DNA of 64,000 nucleotides from Amycolatopsis regifaucium (lineage in GTDB: Bacteria; Actinomycetota; Actinomycetes; Mycobacteriales; Pseudonocardiaceae). Of the stretch, positions 22,737 through 31,256 are shown in pieces (positions within the stretch are counted from its first letter, which is position 1; every line of letters begins with the position of its first letter). A program made the translations under genes and the position numbers. A model generated the notes under the pieces. The model saw nothing but the letters and a program-made list of their open reading frames with translations. It was not told where the DNA came from and made no database searches. The DNA lies in assembly GCF_001613935.1 (NCBI RefSeq), contig NZ_LQCI01000002.1, positions 310,001 through 374,000 on the forward strand, given 5' to 3'.

Positions 22737-24752
22737 TCAGGAGACGACGAACGTCCGCGAAGTCCCGCTGAACGCGGAGATCGCCCCGTTCCAGCCGTTC
22801 TTCCAGTTGCCGAAGTGGACCACGCGATATTTGCCGATCGGGGCGTTCGGGGGAATCTTCCAGTGGACGACGGCTTTCGATTCGGCGACGAAAGTCCGTG
22901 CCCAGTGGTACTTCGTGTCCCAGTCGCCGTCGTCGGCGTGCCGCATCCACTTGCCGTCGACCAGCCGCTGGATCTCCAGGAACGTGGCCCCGCGTCGCAG
23001 GTCGTTCTTCGGATGCCCGGTGACGAACTCGACGGCGACCTGCTCGCCGCGGGCATAGGAGCTCTTCGCGTCGACCAGGACGTCTCCGAAGTTCTTGAAC
23101 GCGGGCGCGCTGTCGAAGACGACCCCGGGCTGGAAGTTGACCAGCTTGCCGCGCAGATCCCGGGGCGTCGGCCCGTGCGGCACCGTCTTCCCGGCCCTCA
23201 TCGCGGCAGCGAGCTTGGCGAACTCCTGCTGGTACGCCGGAAGCGTGTAGCGACCGAACAACGTCGACGCGCCCTCGTACTGCTGCGAGTCGTACTCCTC
23301 CGGCGTGGTGACATACTGGCTGTAGGCGTTGGCATAGCCCTGGACGAGCACGTTCTCCAGCGGAACGCCCAGTTCCGCGGCGACGGTCCGGCGCAGGCGC
23401 AACCCGGAGACGATGGTCAGCTCGGCGGGAACGGCCACGAGGTGCAACTGTCCGATCCGGACAAGCTGCAGCGGCAGGACCTCGGGCGCCCATGGATACG
23501 GCTTCATCGAGCCGAACGGGACGGCGACCACCTTCGGCGCCTGCGCGTCGGCGAGCGCCTGCGGGATCGGCGCGTCGATCCCGCCGAGCCAGTCGATGAA
23601 CGGGTTCTTCACCCCTTCGGGCAGCGGTAGCCCGGGACCGTCCTCGCGGCTGCCCGCGAGCATCGGCACCCCGATCGCGGCCGTGCAGGTGTGCTGCGGC
23701 CGCCCGTTCGGGGTGTACTTCGCGTCGACCGCGACGTCGGACATGTCCACGTAACACATCCGGTGGTCGACACCACCGGTCACGGCTTCGGCGGCCGCGT
23801 CGAAGGCGCTCTTCGCCGCGCGGAACTGGAGGTCGCCGATGGTGCGGGTGTTCTCGAACTCCGTCTCCGGCGTGCCGGGTTCGAGGTTCAGGTTCGGGCT
23901 CATGTCGCCGGTGTTGGTCTGCGGGAACGCGGCGACGAACCGGGGATTCCCGTCGAGGTACCGCACTCCGGCGTGGTCGTGCTCCCATTCGTAGGCGGCG
24001 TAACCCTTGTTGTCGCCGCTGATCAGATGGTTGCCGTTGCTCATCGAGGTACCGTGCGTGGCGAACCAGCTGATCGCGCCGACGTCGACGCCTCCCTGGC
24101 TGAACCGCAGCACCGTGACGGCCGGGTCGATGGCCTGCGGGAAGTGGTCCTTGTCCGCCTTCGGGTTGAGGTCGAAGGCCTTGCGGGAACGGTTGACGCT
24201 CGCCTTGGTCAGTTCGGCGCGGCCGAGCCGGATCGCTCCGGGCGCGAGGTTCGCGTGCGCCCGTCCGATCGCCTCGAAGATCCCGTCGACGACCGCGTCG
24301 TAGACCTCCTGCTGGAAGCCGAGGATCGCCAGATCGTAAGCGGCGTAATGGGAATCGCCGCCGCACGCGGAGTGGGTGTGCGTGGCGTTGAGCAGGACGT
24401 TCTGCTCGGTGTAGAGATCGCCGTACGCGGCCTGGAGCTTGCGCAACACGCCCTGGTGGACCGACTGGAACAACGCGCCGAGGTCGGCGGTCACGAACGC
24501 GATCCGCTTGGCGCCGTCGTCGACCACGAAGGCCCGTGCCCGGGTGCGGAGGTGGATGCCGGCGGTCTGCTGCTGCGGCATCGAGTAGCCCATCATGCCG
24601 TTCTCGGCGGCCGGGCCGGTGACGTCGGAGATGCCGACGCCGACGCGGAAACCCTGTGAGGGCGCCGCTTGCGCTGGTGGGGCGCCGAGCACGCCCGCCG
24701 CGACCGGTAACGCCGCCGCGCCCGCAAGAACCCGCCTCCGGCTCACCGCCAT
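22737..24752 (-). CDS. Secreted neutral/alkaline ceramidase
   Basis: A 671-residue exported enzyme of the neutral ceramidase family. The N-terminus SRRRVLAGAAALPVAAG is a Tat-type signal. The catalytic segment TNTGDMSPNL and the zinc-site stretches NATHTHS and WFATHGTSMS are present; the C-terminal immunoglobulin-like domain ends the protein. It hydrolyses ceramide to sphingosine and fatty acid. ATG at 24752 follows GGGAGGTG. It heads the leftward sphingolipid operon: ceramidase, sphingomyelinase, MFS transporter, S1P-lyase-like enzyme. Confidence 0.92.
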   Translation of the reverse strand: MAVSRRRVLAGAAALPVAAGVLGAPPAQAAPSQGFRVGVGISDVTGPAAENGMMGYSMPQQQTAGIHLRTRARAFVVDDGAKRIAFVTADLGALFQSVHQGVLRKLQAAYGDLYTEQNVLLNATHTHSACGGDSHYAAYDLAILGFQQEVYDAVVDGIFEAIGRAHANLAPGAIRLGRAELTKASVNRSRKAFDLNPKADKDHFPQAIDPAVTVLRFSQGGVDVGAISWFATHGTSMSNGNHLISGDNKGYAAYEWEHDHAGVRYLDGNPRFVAAFPQTNTGDMSPNLNLEPGTPETEFENTRTIGDLQFRAAKSAFDAAAEAVTGGVDHRMCYVDMSDVAVDAKYTPNGRPQHTCTAAIGVPMLAGSREDGPGLPLPEGVKNPFIDWLGGIDAPIPQALADAQAPKVVAVPFGSMKPYPWAPEVLPLQLVRIGQLHLVAVPAELTIVSGLRLRRTVAAELGVPLENVLVQGYANAYSQYVTTPEEYDSQQYEGASTLFGRYTLPAYQQEFAKLAAAMRAGKTVPHGPTPRDLRGKLVNFQPGVVFDSAPAFKNFGDVLVDAKSSYARGEQVAVEFVTGHPKNDLRRGATFLEIQRLVDGKWMRHADDGDWDTKYHWARTFVAESKAVVHWKIPPNAPIGKYRVVHFGNWKNGWNGAISAFSGTSRTFVVS

Positions 24753-24769
24753 GGAGCACCTCCCGGCCG

Positions 24770-24796
24770 ACGAACATGAACCGACTTCATGTTCGT
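24770..24796. promoter_or_regulatory. Operator-like dyad before the ceramidase operon
   Basis: ACGAACATGAA (24770-24780) and TTCATGTTCGT (24786-24796) are perfect 11-bp inverted arms with five bases between them, 17 bp upstream of the ceramidase start codon. Position and symmetry suggest a repressor site controlling the sphingolipid genes. No regulator gene is encoded next to it. Confidence 0.65.
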
Positions 24797-25292
24797 GGGC
24801 GGGACGCTACGTGGTGGACCTCACCATCGCAACCCGCACCTACGTGAGCGGTGAGGGCGATTAGAGCCGGGGTGTCGATGGGGCTCGTCTGCCTGCGTTC
24901 AGGACGGGTCGCTGTAGTGAGGTTTCAGGACCTCACGGACACTGACCAGTCTGTCGACGTGGTGAGCATGCTTCGATGGGCAGGGTCTTCGATGGATCCT
25001 GAGTTCGTCGCCGGTTGCTCGGGTCGCCGCGGACGGGAAGATCGACGCGGTGGGATTCCGCCTCACCAAACTGTCCGAGAAGTCCTGAAACACCTCTGTC
25101 CTTAAGATCCTGAAACAGCTTAGACAGTCATTACCGCTCACGCCCGCCTTCGCGCTCTACGCGTTATGTAAGTTTGTTGCTCTGCGCAATTGCTTGGCCG
25201 CAGCTTGCCCTCTATCGGGTGGAATGCTTCTCGCTCGGCCGCTACGGAAATCGGGCTAGCATAAGTGTTCGAGCACCGGTATTCTTGAGGGC
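24797..25292. other. Intergenic region with small repeats
   Basis: About 500 bp with no convincing gene. It holds a short hairpin GTGAGGT-N6-ACCTCAC (24917-24936), two copies of CCTGAAACA about 26 bp apart near 25084-25119, and the left copy of a 17-bp direct repeat at 25127-25143. The last 150 bp are more AT-rich than the surroundings, suggesting foreign DNA that continues into the HNH gene. Confidence 0.5.
25127..25143 (+). repeat. 17-bp direct repeat, left copy
   Basis: GTCATTACCGCTCACGC matches GTCATTACCACTCACGC at 27564-27580 in 16 of 17 positions and in the same orientation. The pair brackets the HNH gene and the insertion sequence (about 2.4 kb). Confidence 0.55.
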
Positions 25293-26549
25293 GTGGCCAG
25301 CGAAAACAGTCCTCAGGCGGTGCGCTCCGAGTGGTGGCGTGCCGATACGGCGACGCTGCATGCCCGGAAGCAGGAAATCGAAGTCTTGAAGCGTCAATTG
25401 GACGCGGAGCAGAACGCGATCCTGGCGGAAATCAATAACCGGGGTGTGCGTGGGTGTTCCGGTCATTCGACGTTGGCGGCGTTGATCTTCGAGGATTTTC
25501 ATGTCACGGACAAGGAAGCCGGTCTTCGTGCCGACCGGGTCCTGGCGCTGCATCCCGGGGTGGTGGTGGGCGGCGAGGTCGTGCCGCCTCTGGCTCCCTT
25601 GACCGCTGAGGCCGCCGCGGAGGGCGCGATCGGCGGGGCGCAGATCGACGCGATCATCCGCACCCTCGCCCGCATCCCCTCCACCGTCCCGGAAGAAGAC
25701 GTGCGAAGCGGAGAGAAGATCCTGGTCGACCTGGCCCGGCACGCTGGGCCCCGGCAGATCGCCCGCGCCGGGCGCCGTCTGCTGGACAAGCTCGATCCCG
25801 ATGGGAAAGAGCCGCGGAGTGAGGACCCGAAGGACGTGCGGCCGGAGTTGCGGTTCGTCAAACACCGCGACGGCACCCTCGGCCTCAAAGCCACCCTCGA
25901 CCTCGAAACGTATGCGCGGTTGAAAGCCGACCTCGACCCGCTGGCGAAACCACACAAAGCCATCGACGGGGTCCGGGACTCCCGCAGCCAAGATGAGCGT
26001 TATGGGGATGCTTTCACTGACTACGTGCGGCTGAAGACCACCAGCCGGAATCTGCCTGGACAGGCCGGGGAAGCCACCCACATTCTCGTGACCATGTCCT
26101 ACGAGGATCTGATCAACGATCTTGGTGAAGCGCGCCTGGACCTCGTTGGGCCGATCAGCGCCACTGACGCCCGCATCCTCGCCTGCGACGCCCGCGTCCG
26201 ACCCGGCGTCCTCGGCACCGCAGGCGAACCACTCGACATCGGCCGGTCGAAACGGACCGTGTCGTTGGCCCAGAAATATGCGCTCACCATTCGCGATGGT
26301 GGGTGCGCGTTCCCCGGTTGCGACATGCCCGTGCCGCGCTGCACCGGACATCACATCGTCTTCTGGCGACACCACGGCGAAACGAAGATCGACAACCTCG
26401 TCCTGCTCTGCACCAAACACCACCGCCTCATCCACCACAGCGAATGGAAAGTCGCCATCGCCCAAGACGGCCTACCCGAATTCACTCCACCCTCCTATCT
26501 GGACCCGTCAGGCCAACCCCGGCGCAACACCATGCACCTCAGGAGCTAG
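25293..26549 (+). CDS. DUF222/13E12-type HNH endonuclease protein
   Basis: A 418-residue member of the DUF222 + HNH family (13E12 repeat family of actinobacteria). GTG at 25293 follows TTGAGGGC. Residues about 10-290 form the alpha-helical DUF222 region. The C-terminal HNH domain has FPGC ... CTGHHIVFWRHHGETKIDNL ... LCTKHHRLIHH, with the zinc-Cys and His residues present. Such genes occur in many copies and often within or beside mobile DNA; their target is unknown. Its TAG stop coincides with the insertion point of the downstream IS. Confidence 0.88.
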   Translation: MASENSPQAVRSEWWRADTATLHARKQEIEVLKRQLDAEQNAILAEINNRGVRGCSGHSTLAALIFEDFHVTDKEAGLRADRVLALHPGVVVGGEVVPPLAPLTAEAAAEGAIGGAQIDAIIRTLARIPSTVPEEDVRSGEKILVDLARHAGPRQIARAGRRLLDKLDPDGKEPRSEDPKDVRPELRFVKHRDGTLGLKATLDLETYARLKADLDPLAKPHKAIDGVRDSRSQDERYGDAFTDYVRLKTTSRNLPGQAGEATHILVTMSYEDLINDLGEARLDLVGPISATDARILACDARVRPGVLGTAGEPLDIGRSKRTVSLAQKYALTIRDGGCAFPGCDMPVPRCTGHHIVFWRHHGETKIDNLVLLCTKHHRLIHHSEWKVAIAQDGLPEFTPPSYLDPSGQPRRNTMHLRS

Positions 26550-27477
26550 GGCGTGTCCTGTAAGTGTTCTAGCTGCCGTCCGGTTGGATTGTGGTCAGAG
26601 TGAGTTGACGGACAAGGCATGGGCGGTGATCGAGCCGTTGCTGCCGTCGCAGCAAGGCGGTGGTCGGCGGTGGCGGGATCACCGGCAAGTGATCAACGCG
26701 ATTCGGTTGAAGCTGCGTACCGGTACGCCCTGACGTGATCTGCCTGAGCGCAACGGGCCTTGGAAGATCGCGCATGAACGGCGGCGGTTGTGGACCAAAG
26801 ACGGTACCTGAGACCGGATCCTCGACCGGGTGATCGTCAAAGACGACGCCGTTGGTGACCTCGAATGGGTCATTTCCGCTGACTCGAGTGTGGTCCGGGC
26901 ACACCAGTACTCCGCCGGCCCCCGGAAAAAAGGGGAGGCAGCGACGGAATCGAAGCACTCGCCCTCGACGGGGAAGCGCTCGGGCGGTCCCGAGGCGGGC
27001 TGAGCACCAAAAACGCACCTCGCCGTGGACGGGCGGGGTCTGCCGATGCGGTTCCTGCTCACCCCGAGCCAAGCCGGGACAATCCGCAGCTGATTCGCTG
27101 CTGGACGGCATCACCGTCGACCGGAACGGACCGGACCAGGTCGGCCACGCTGCCGACCGGAGACGGTGATCGCGGACAAGCCTGATTCGCATCCTTTTCA
27201 ACCCGCAGGGCCATGCGAGAGCGTCGATTCAGGTTCGTCAGCCCGGAGCGGGATGACCAGATCGCCCGCCGTGCGGCCAAAGGCAGCAGCGGCGGGCGAC
27301 CATCCACGTTCGATGCCGAGGTCTATAAACAGCGCAACGTGGTCGAACGGTGCTTCAACCGGCTCAAGCAGTTCCGTGACCTGGCCACCCGCTACGCCAA
27401 ACGCGCCGCCTATTACCAGGCCGAACTCACCATCCCCGCGATCGTCCTCTGGCTCCGATGACTTACAGAACAGCGCC
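26549..27477. mobile_element. Decayed IS5-family insertion sequence (IS427-like)
   Basis: A roughly 929-bp element with terminal inverted repeats GGGCGTGTCCTGTAAG (26549-26564) and, read inward from the right end, GGCGCTGTTCTGTAAG (27477-27462), 12 of 16 matching. It is bounded by TA duplications (26547-26548 and 27478-27479). Removing the element and one TA restores CTAG, the YTAR-type target expected for IS427-group elements. The duplicated TA is part of the TAG stop codon of the HNH gene. The transposase inside is broken. Confidence 0.8.
26597..27461 (+). pseudogene. Transposase pseudogene, IS5 family
   Basis: Translated fragments match an IS5-type DDE transposase in order: LTDKAWAVIEPLLP, WRDHRQVINAIRLKLRTGTP, VISADSSVVRAHQYSAGPRK, HLAVDGRGLPMRFLLTPSQA, and VYKQRNVVERCFNRLKQFRD to the end. 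Two expected Trp codons have become TGA (at 26731 and near 26810), and later parts lie in different frames, so several stops and frameshifts have accumulated. It cannot make an intact transposase. Confidence 0.85.
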
Positions 27478-27563
27478 TAGGCCGACGCACCGAAAGCGAG
27501 AGTTGCCATGGCGCCTAACGTCCCGATTCCTCCATCACCTTTGCCGTACCCGTCAATAGAACC

Positions 27564-27580
27564 GTCATTACCACTCACGC
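27564..27580 (+). repeat. 17-bp direct repeat, right copy
   Basis: GTCATTACCACTCACGC pairs with the copy at 25127-25143. This copy overlaps the last codons and stop of the leftward LLM oxidoreductase gene, the sort of gene-end position used by some integrating elements. Confidence 0.55.
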
Positions 27581-28600
27581 GAGCGTCTCCGCGACCTTCG
27601 TGAGCGTGGCCGCATCGCCCCTCAGGAGCAGCGTCGTCACCACGGTCTCCTCCCAGGCGGCCAGTTCGTCGCGGATCTTCTCCGCCGGTCCGATCAAAGA
27701 CGTGTCCTCGACCAGTGACGTCGGGATCGCGGCGGTCGCCTCGTCCTTCCGGCCCGCCAGGTACAGCTCCTGCACCTTGTCGGCGACGTCCTCGTATCCC
27801 ATCCGGGCGAAGACATCGTGGTGGAAGTTGACCGATTTCGCGCCCATACCGCCGATGTAGAGCGCCAGTGACGGCTTGATCCAGCTCGCCGCCTCCTCGA
27901 CGTCGTCATGGACGAGCACCGGGACGGACGCGGCGACCTCGAAGTCGTCGAAACCGTGACGGGCGCCGGGACGGGAGAAGCCCTCCTGCAGCGCGGTCCG
28001 GTAAAAGCCATCGCTCTTGGGTGAGAAGAACAGCGGGAGCCAGCCGTCGCAGATCTCCGCCGACAGCGCCACGTTCTTCGGGCCCTCCGCGGCGAGGAAG
28101 ATCGGGATCTCCTTGCGGAACGGGTGCACTGTGGACTTCAGCGGCTTGCCGAGCCCCGTGCCGCCTTGCAGCGGCAACTGGAAATGCTGTCCGTCGTGCG
28201 TCACCGGCGCCTCACGCGCGACGACCTTCCGCACGATGTCGACGTACTCGCGCGTGCGGGCCAGCGGTTTCGGATACGGCTGCCCGTACCAGCCCTCGAC
28301 CACCTGCGGCCCCGACGCGCCGAGCCCGAGCACGAACCTGCCGCCGGACAGGTGATCCAGGGTCAGCGCGTGCATGGCCGTCGCGGTCGGGGTGCGCGCC
28401 GACATCTGGACGATGTCGGTCCCGAGCTTGATCCGGCTGGTCGACGCGCCCCACCAGGCGAGCGGGGTGAACGCGTCCGAGCCGTAGCCCTCGGCGGTCC
28501 ACACGGAATCGAAGCCGAGTTCTTCGGCCTTCAAAACGGCGTCCAGCGCGCCCTCGGGCGGACCGGAGGACCAGTAACCGAGGTGGTAACCAAGCTTCAT
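27575..28600 (-). CDS. LLM-class F420-dependent oxidoreductase
   Basis: A 341-residue luciferase-like monooxygenase-fold enzyme, close in style to mycobacterial F420-dependent LLM proteins (MKLGYHLGYW start; RIKLGTDIVQMSARTPTATA; GGRFVLGLGASGPQVVEGWY). It probably uses coenzyme F420 to reduce or oxidise a lipid or steroid-like substrate. ATG at 28600 follows AGGAGCC. It lies 12 bp after the MpaB-like gene in the same leftward unit, next to a TetR regulator, and in the same neighbourhood as aldolase and acetaldehyde dehydrogenase genes of catabolic type. Confidence 0.88.
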   Translation of the reverse strand: MKLGYHLGYWSSGPPEGALDAVLKAEELGFDSVWTAEGYGSDAFTPLAWWGASTSRIKLGTDIVQMSARTPTATAMHALTLDHLSGGRFVLGLGASGPQVVEGWYGQPYPKPLARTREYVDIVRKVVAREAPVTHDGQHFQLPLQGGTGLGKPLKSTVHPFRKEIPIFLAAEGPKNVALSAEICDGWLPLFFSPKSDGFYRTALQEGFSRPGARHGFDDFEVAASVPVLVHDDVEEAASWIKPSLALYIGGMGAKSVNFHHDVFARMGYEDVADKVQELYLAGRKDEATAAIPTSLVEDTSLIGPAEKIRDELAAWEETVVTTLLLRGDAATLTKVAETLA

Positions 28601-28612
28601 CGAGGCTCCTCG

Positions 28613-29533
28613 TCAGACGTTCGGTGAGTAGTGCTCGGGTTTGCCCCGCTCCGAAAGCGGCGGAAGGTTCCTCGCGGGAGTCTCGACCAGCGGCGCGTCC
28701 ATGGCCAGTTCGCCGCGCTCCCGGCGCCAGCCCGCCCGGGCGCGGGGGTGATACCGGCGGTCGCGCGGAACCAGCTTGAACGCCGCGTCGATCAGTTTCC
28801 CGGTTCGCCGGTGCCGTCGTTCGTCGCGTTCGGTCCAGGTGTAGCCGAGCCGTTCGCGGATCGGCGGGTCGTACAGGCCGACGGTCAGCCAGACGAAGTT
28901 CCGCGCCACCGGCCCGCGTACGAGCTTCCACAGGAAGTCCGGCAGCCACGGCAGGAAATTCGGCTTCGGGAGGTCCTTGATGTCGAGGACGTCGCGCGTG
29001 GCCTTGTTGTCCTCCAGGACGTCTTCGCACATACGCTTCCAGTACAGCTGGAAGTCCTCCCAGGACTCCGGAACCGGGCGCATGCTCATGCCGTACAGCT
29101 CGTACCACTGGACATGCTCGTCGAACAGCTTCCGCTTCTCGGCCTCGCCGATGCCACCGCAGAAGTTGTCGGCGATGAGGATCGCGCTCACGAAGAACGT
29201 CGAGTGCGCCCAGTAGAAGGTGCCCGGGTTGAGCGCGTGATAGCGCCGCCCGTGTTTGTCGACGCCCTTGATCCGATCGTGGTAGCCGCGCACCTCAAGC
29301 GCGGTCTGTCGCGCGCGAGGACCGTCGTAGATCACTCCCCCGATCGGGTACAGCGAACGGAACAGCCGCTGCCAGCGCTCCTCGAAGAACCGCGAATGCT
29401 CCTCGACGCCCGCGCCCAGCTCGGGGTGCATGTTCTGCATGGAGCCGGCCCAGAGCGCGATGAGCAGCCCACGCCAGTCGCCGAAGTACTTCCAGGTCAG
29501 CGAATCCGGTCCGAGCGGCCGCGGCTGTGTCAT
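28613..29533 (-). CDS. MpaB-like oxygenase (DUF2236 family)
   Basis: A 306-residue protein of the DUF2236/MpaB-like/latex-clearing family. Characteristic segments are HSRFFEERWQRLFRSLYPIG, RRYHALNPGTFYWAHSTFFV and WYELYGMSMRPVPESWEDFQ. Characterised relatives bind heme b and cleave or oxidise hydrophobic substrates such as rubber or meroterpenoids. ATG at 29533 is used; the longer frame reading to 29608 crosses the operators. It is first in a leftward pair with the LLM gene and divergent from the TetR gene. Confidence 0.82.
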   Translation of the reverse strand: MTQPRPLGPDSLTWKYFGDWRGLLIALWAGSMQNMHPELGAGVEEHSRFFEERWQRLFRSLYPIGGVIYDGPRARQTALEVRGYHDRIKGVDKHGRRYHALNPGTFYWAHSTFFVSAILIADNFCGGIGEAEKRKLFDEHVQWYELYGMSMRPVPESWEDFQLYWKRMCEDVLEDNKATRDVLDIKDLPKPNFLPWLPDFLWKLVRGPVARNFVWLTVGLYDPPIRERLGYTWTERDERRHRRTGKLIDAAFKLVPRDRRYHPRARAGWRRERGELAMDAPLVETPARNLPPLSERGKPEHYSPNV

Positions 29534-29561
29534 CCCCGGTCTCCTCACTGAGCTGGTTAAA

Positions 29562-29608
29562 TTGACCACAACTGTTGTCAGGTTAAAGTTGACAACGGCC
29601 GTAGTCAA
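29562..29608. promoter_or_regulatory. Two TetR operator candidates in the divergent promoter
   Basis: TTGACCACAACTGTTGTCAG (29562-29581) and TTGACAACGGCCGTAGTCAA (29589-29608) both fit TTGAC-M-AC-N4-GT-W-GTCAR. They are 20-bp dyads whose centres are 27 bp apart, between the MpaB-like and TetR genes. Two similarly built sites next to a tetR gene strongly suggest autoregulation and control of the divergent pair. Confidence 0.75.
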
Positions 29609-29637
29609 CTGTCGCAGCCAAGAGTGAGGAACCGACC

Positions 29638-30231
29638 ATGGCCGGCCGAAGCTGGGCAGGCACCACCCTGGACGACCGCAAGGCCGCCCGCCGGGAACAA
29701 CTCGTCGAGGCGGGTCTCGACCTGCTCGGCACCCAGGGCAGCGCCGGAGTGAGTGTCCGCGCGGTGTGCCGCCACGCCAAGCTCACCGAGCGGTACTTCT
29801 ACGAGAGCTTCACCGACCGCGAGGACCTGGTCGTCGCGGTCTACGAGCACATCGGTGAGCAGGCCAGGCAGGCGCTGGTCGACGCGGTCAGCGACACGAC
29901 CGAACCCGCCGAACGGGCGAAAGCCGCCGTCCGCGCCTTCGTCGAATTGATGCTCGACGACCCGCGCAAGGGCCGCGTGCTGTTGCTCGCGCCGATCACC
30001 GATCCCGCGCTGACCACCCGCGGGATCGCACTCCTGCCCTCCTTCGCCGAACTGGTCAGCGGGCAGCTGTCCCACGGTGACGCGGCGACGAGGCAGATGA
30101 CCTCGATCGGGCTGGTCGGCGCGCTGAGCAACGTGTTCATCGCCTACCTCGACGGCTCGCTCAAGGTGAGCCGCGAGCGCCTGATCGACCATTGTGTCCG
30201 CCTCGTGCTCGGTGCCGACCGTCAGCCCTGA
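29638..30231 (+). CDS. TetR/AcrR-family repressor
   Basis: A 197-residue TetR regulator. The N-terminal helix-turn-helix is at residues about 18-65 ([20 protein letters not shown], then [20 protein letters not shown]). The C-terminal domain binds an unknown inducer, plausibly a hydrophobic acyl or terpenoid compound given the targets. It is divergent from the MpaB-like/LLM genes, with two operator-like dyads between them. Its 3' end overlaps the convergent aldolase gene by 10 bp. Confidence 0.88.
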   Translation: MAGRSWAGTTLDDRKAARREQLVEAGLDLLGTQGSAGVSVRAVCRHAKLTERYFYESFTDREDLVVAVYEHIGEQARQALVDAVSDTTEPAERAKAAVRAFVELMLDDPRKGRVLLLAPITDPALTTRGIALLPSFAELVSGQLSHGDAATRQMTSIGLVGALSNVFIAYLDGSLKVSRERLIDHCVRLVLGADRQP

Positions 30232-31256
30232 CCGCGTTCGGCGACCAGCTGCAGGGCGATGTCGATGATCATGTCCTCCTGTCCGCCCACGTACTTCGCG
30301 GCGCCGACGCGGTAGAGGATTTCGTGCGCCGGAACGTCGTAGCGCTCGGCGGCGCGTTCCGCGTGCAGCAGGAAACTCGAATACACGCCCGCGAATCCCT
30401 GCACGATCGACGATCGGTCCATCACCGGCAGCCGGGTGATGTAGGGCTTCACGACGTTCTCCGCCGCGTCCATCAGCACGTCCTTGTCGACGCCGGTGCG
30501 GATCCCGAGCCGCTCGAACGTCGCCGCGAGAACCTCGGTCGGCGAGTTGCCCGCGCCCGCGCCGAGCGCCACCAGAGAACCGTCGATCTGCCGTGCGCCC
30601 GCCCGATGGGCGAGCACCGAGTTCGCGACGCCGAAGCTGAGGTTCTGGTGCCCGTGGTAGCCGACCTGCGCCTCGTCCCCGAATTCCGCCACCAGCGCGG
30701 CGATCCGGTCGGAGGCCTCCTCCAGGATCAGCGCACCGGCGGAGTCGACGACGTACACGCACTGACAACCGGCGTCGACCATGATCCGGCCCTGTTCCGC
30801 CAGCGCTTCGGGCGTCGACATATGGGACAGCATCAGGAAACCGACCGTCTCCAGGCCGAGCTCCCGCGCCGCGCCGAAGTGCTGGACGGAGACGTCGGCC
30901 TCGGTGCAGTGGGTCGCGATCCGGACCGCGCCCGCGCCGAGATCGGCCGCCACCCGCAGGTCGCCGACCGTGCCGAGGCCGGGCAGGAGCAGCACCGCGA
31001 TCTTCGCCCGATGTGCCTCGTCGACCGCTGCTTCGATCAGTTTTCGTTCGTCCACAAGGGAGAATCCGTAGTTGAACGTCGAGCCGCCGAGGCCGTCGCC
31101 GTGGCTGACCTCGATCAGCGAAACCCCGGCGTCGTCCAGCGCCCGGACGGTGTCACGTACGTTCTTCTCGGTGAACTGGTGCGCCATCGCGTGACTGCCG
31201 TCGCGCAGGCTCGTGTCGACCAGCCTGACCTCACGGTCGATCTCATCCCACTTCAC
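30222..31256 (-). CDS. mhpE: 4-hydroxy-2-oxovalerate aldolase
   Basis: A 344-residue class II pyruvate aldolase of the DmpG/MhpE/HsaF family: [17 protein letters not shown] holds the metal-binding Asp and catalytic residues, [19 protein letters not shown] holds the metal-binding His pair. It splits 4-hydroxy-2-oxoacids into pyruvate and an aldehyde, the last stage of meta-cleavage pathways. GTG at 31256 overlaps the dehydrogenase stop (GTGA), consistent with the known aldolase/dehydrogenase channelling complex. The hydratase gene that normally precedes the pair is not in this window. Confidence 0.92.
   Translation of the reverse strand: MKWDEIDREVRLVDTSLRDGSHAMAHQFTEKNVRDTVRALDDAGVSLIEVSHGDGLGGSTFNYGFSLVDERKLIEAAVDEAHRAKIAVLLLPGLGTVGDLRVAADLGAGAVRIATHCTEADVSVQHFGAARELGLETVGFLMLSHMSTPEALAEQGRIMVDAGCQCVYVVDSAGALILEEASDRIAALVAEFGDEAQVGYHGHQNLSFGVANSVLAHRAGARQIDGSLVALGAGAGNSPTEVLAATFERLGIRTGVDKDVLMDAAENVVKPYITRLPVMDRSSIVQGFAGVYSSFLLHAERAAERYDVPAHEILYRVGAAKYVGGQEDMIIDIALQLVAERGQG

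Noticed and set aside
21760..24777. A 1005-codon leftward open frame spanning the ceramidase and sphingomyelinase genes
   Set aside because: Only its last 319 codons are the phosphodiesterase, with its own GTG, signal peptide and start. The upstream part is Arg/Pro-rich antiparallel-type sequence in a non-coding frame of the ceramidase gene.
24770..24796. The dyad CGAACATGAA-N5-TTCATGTTCG as a LexA SOS box
   Set aside because: It contains CGAAC and GTTCG, but the half-sites are much farther apart than in the actinobacterial SOS box, and the downstream genes are metabolic.
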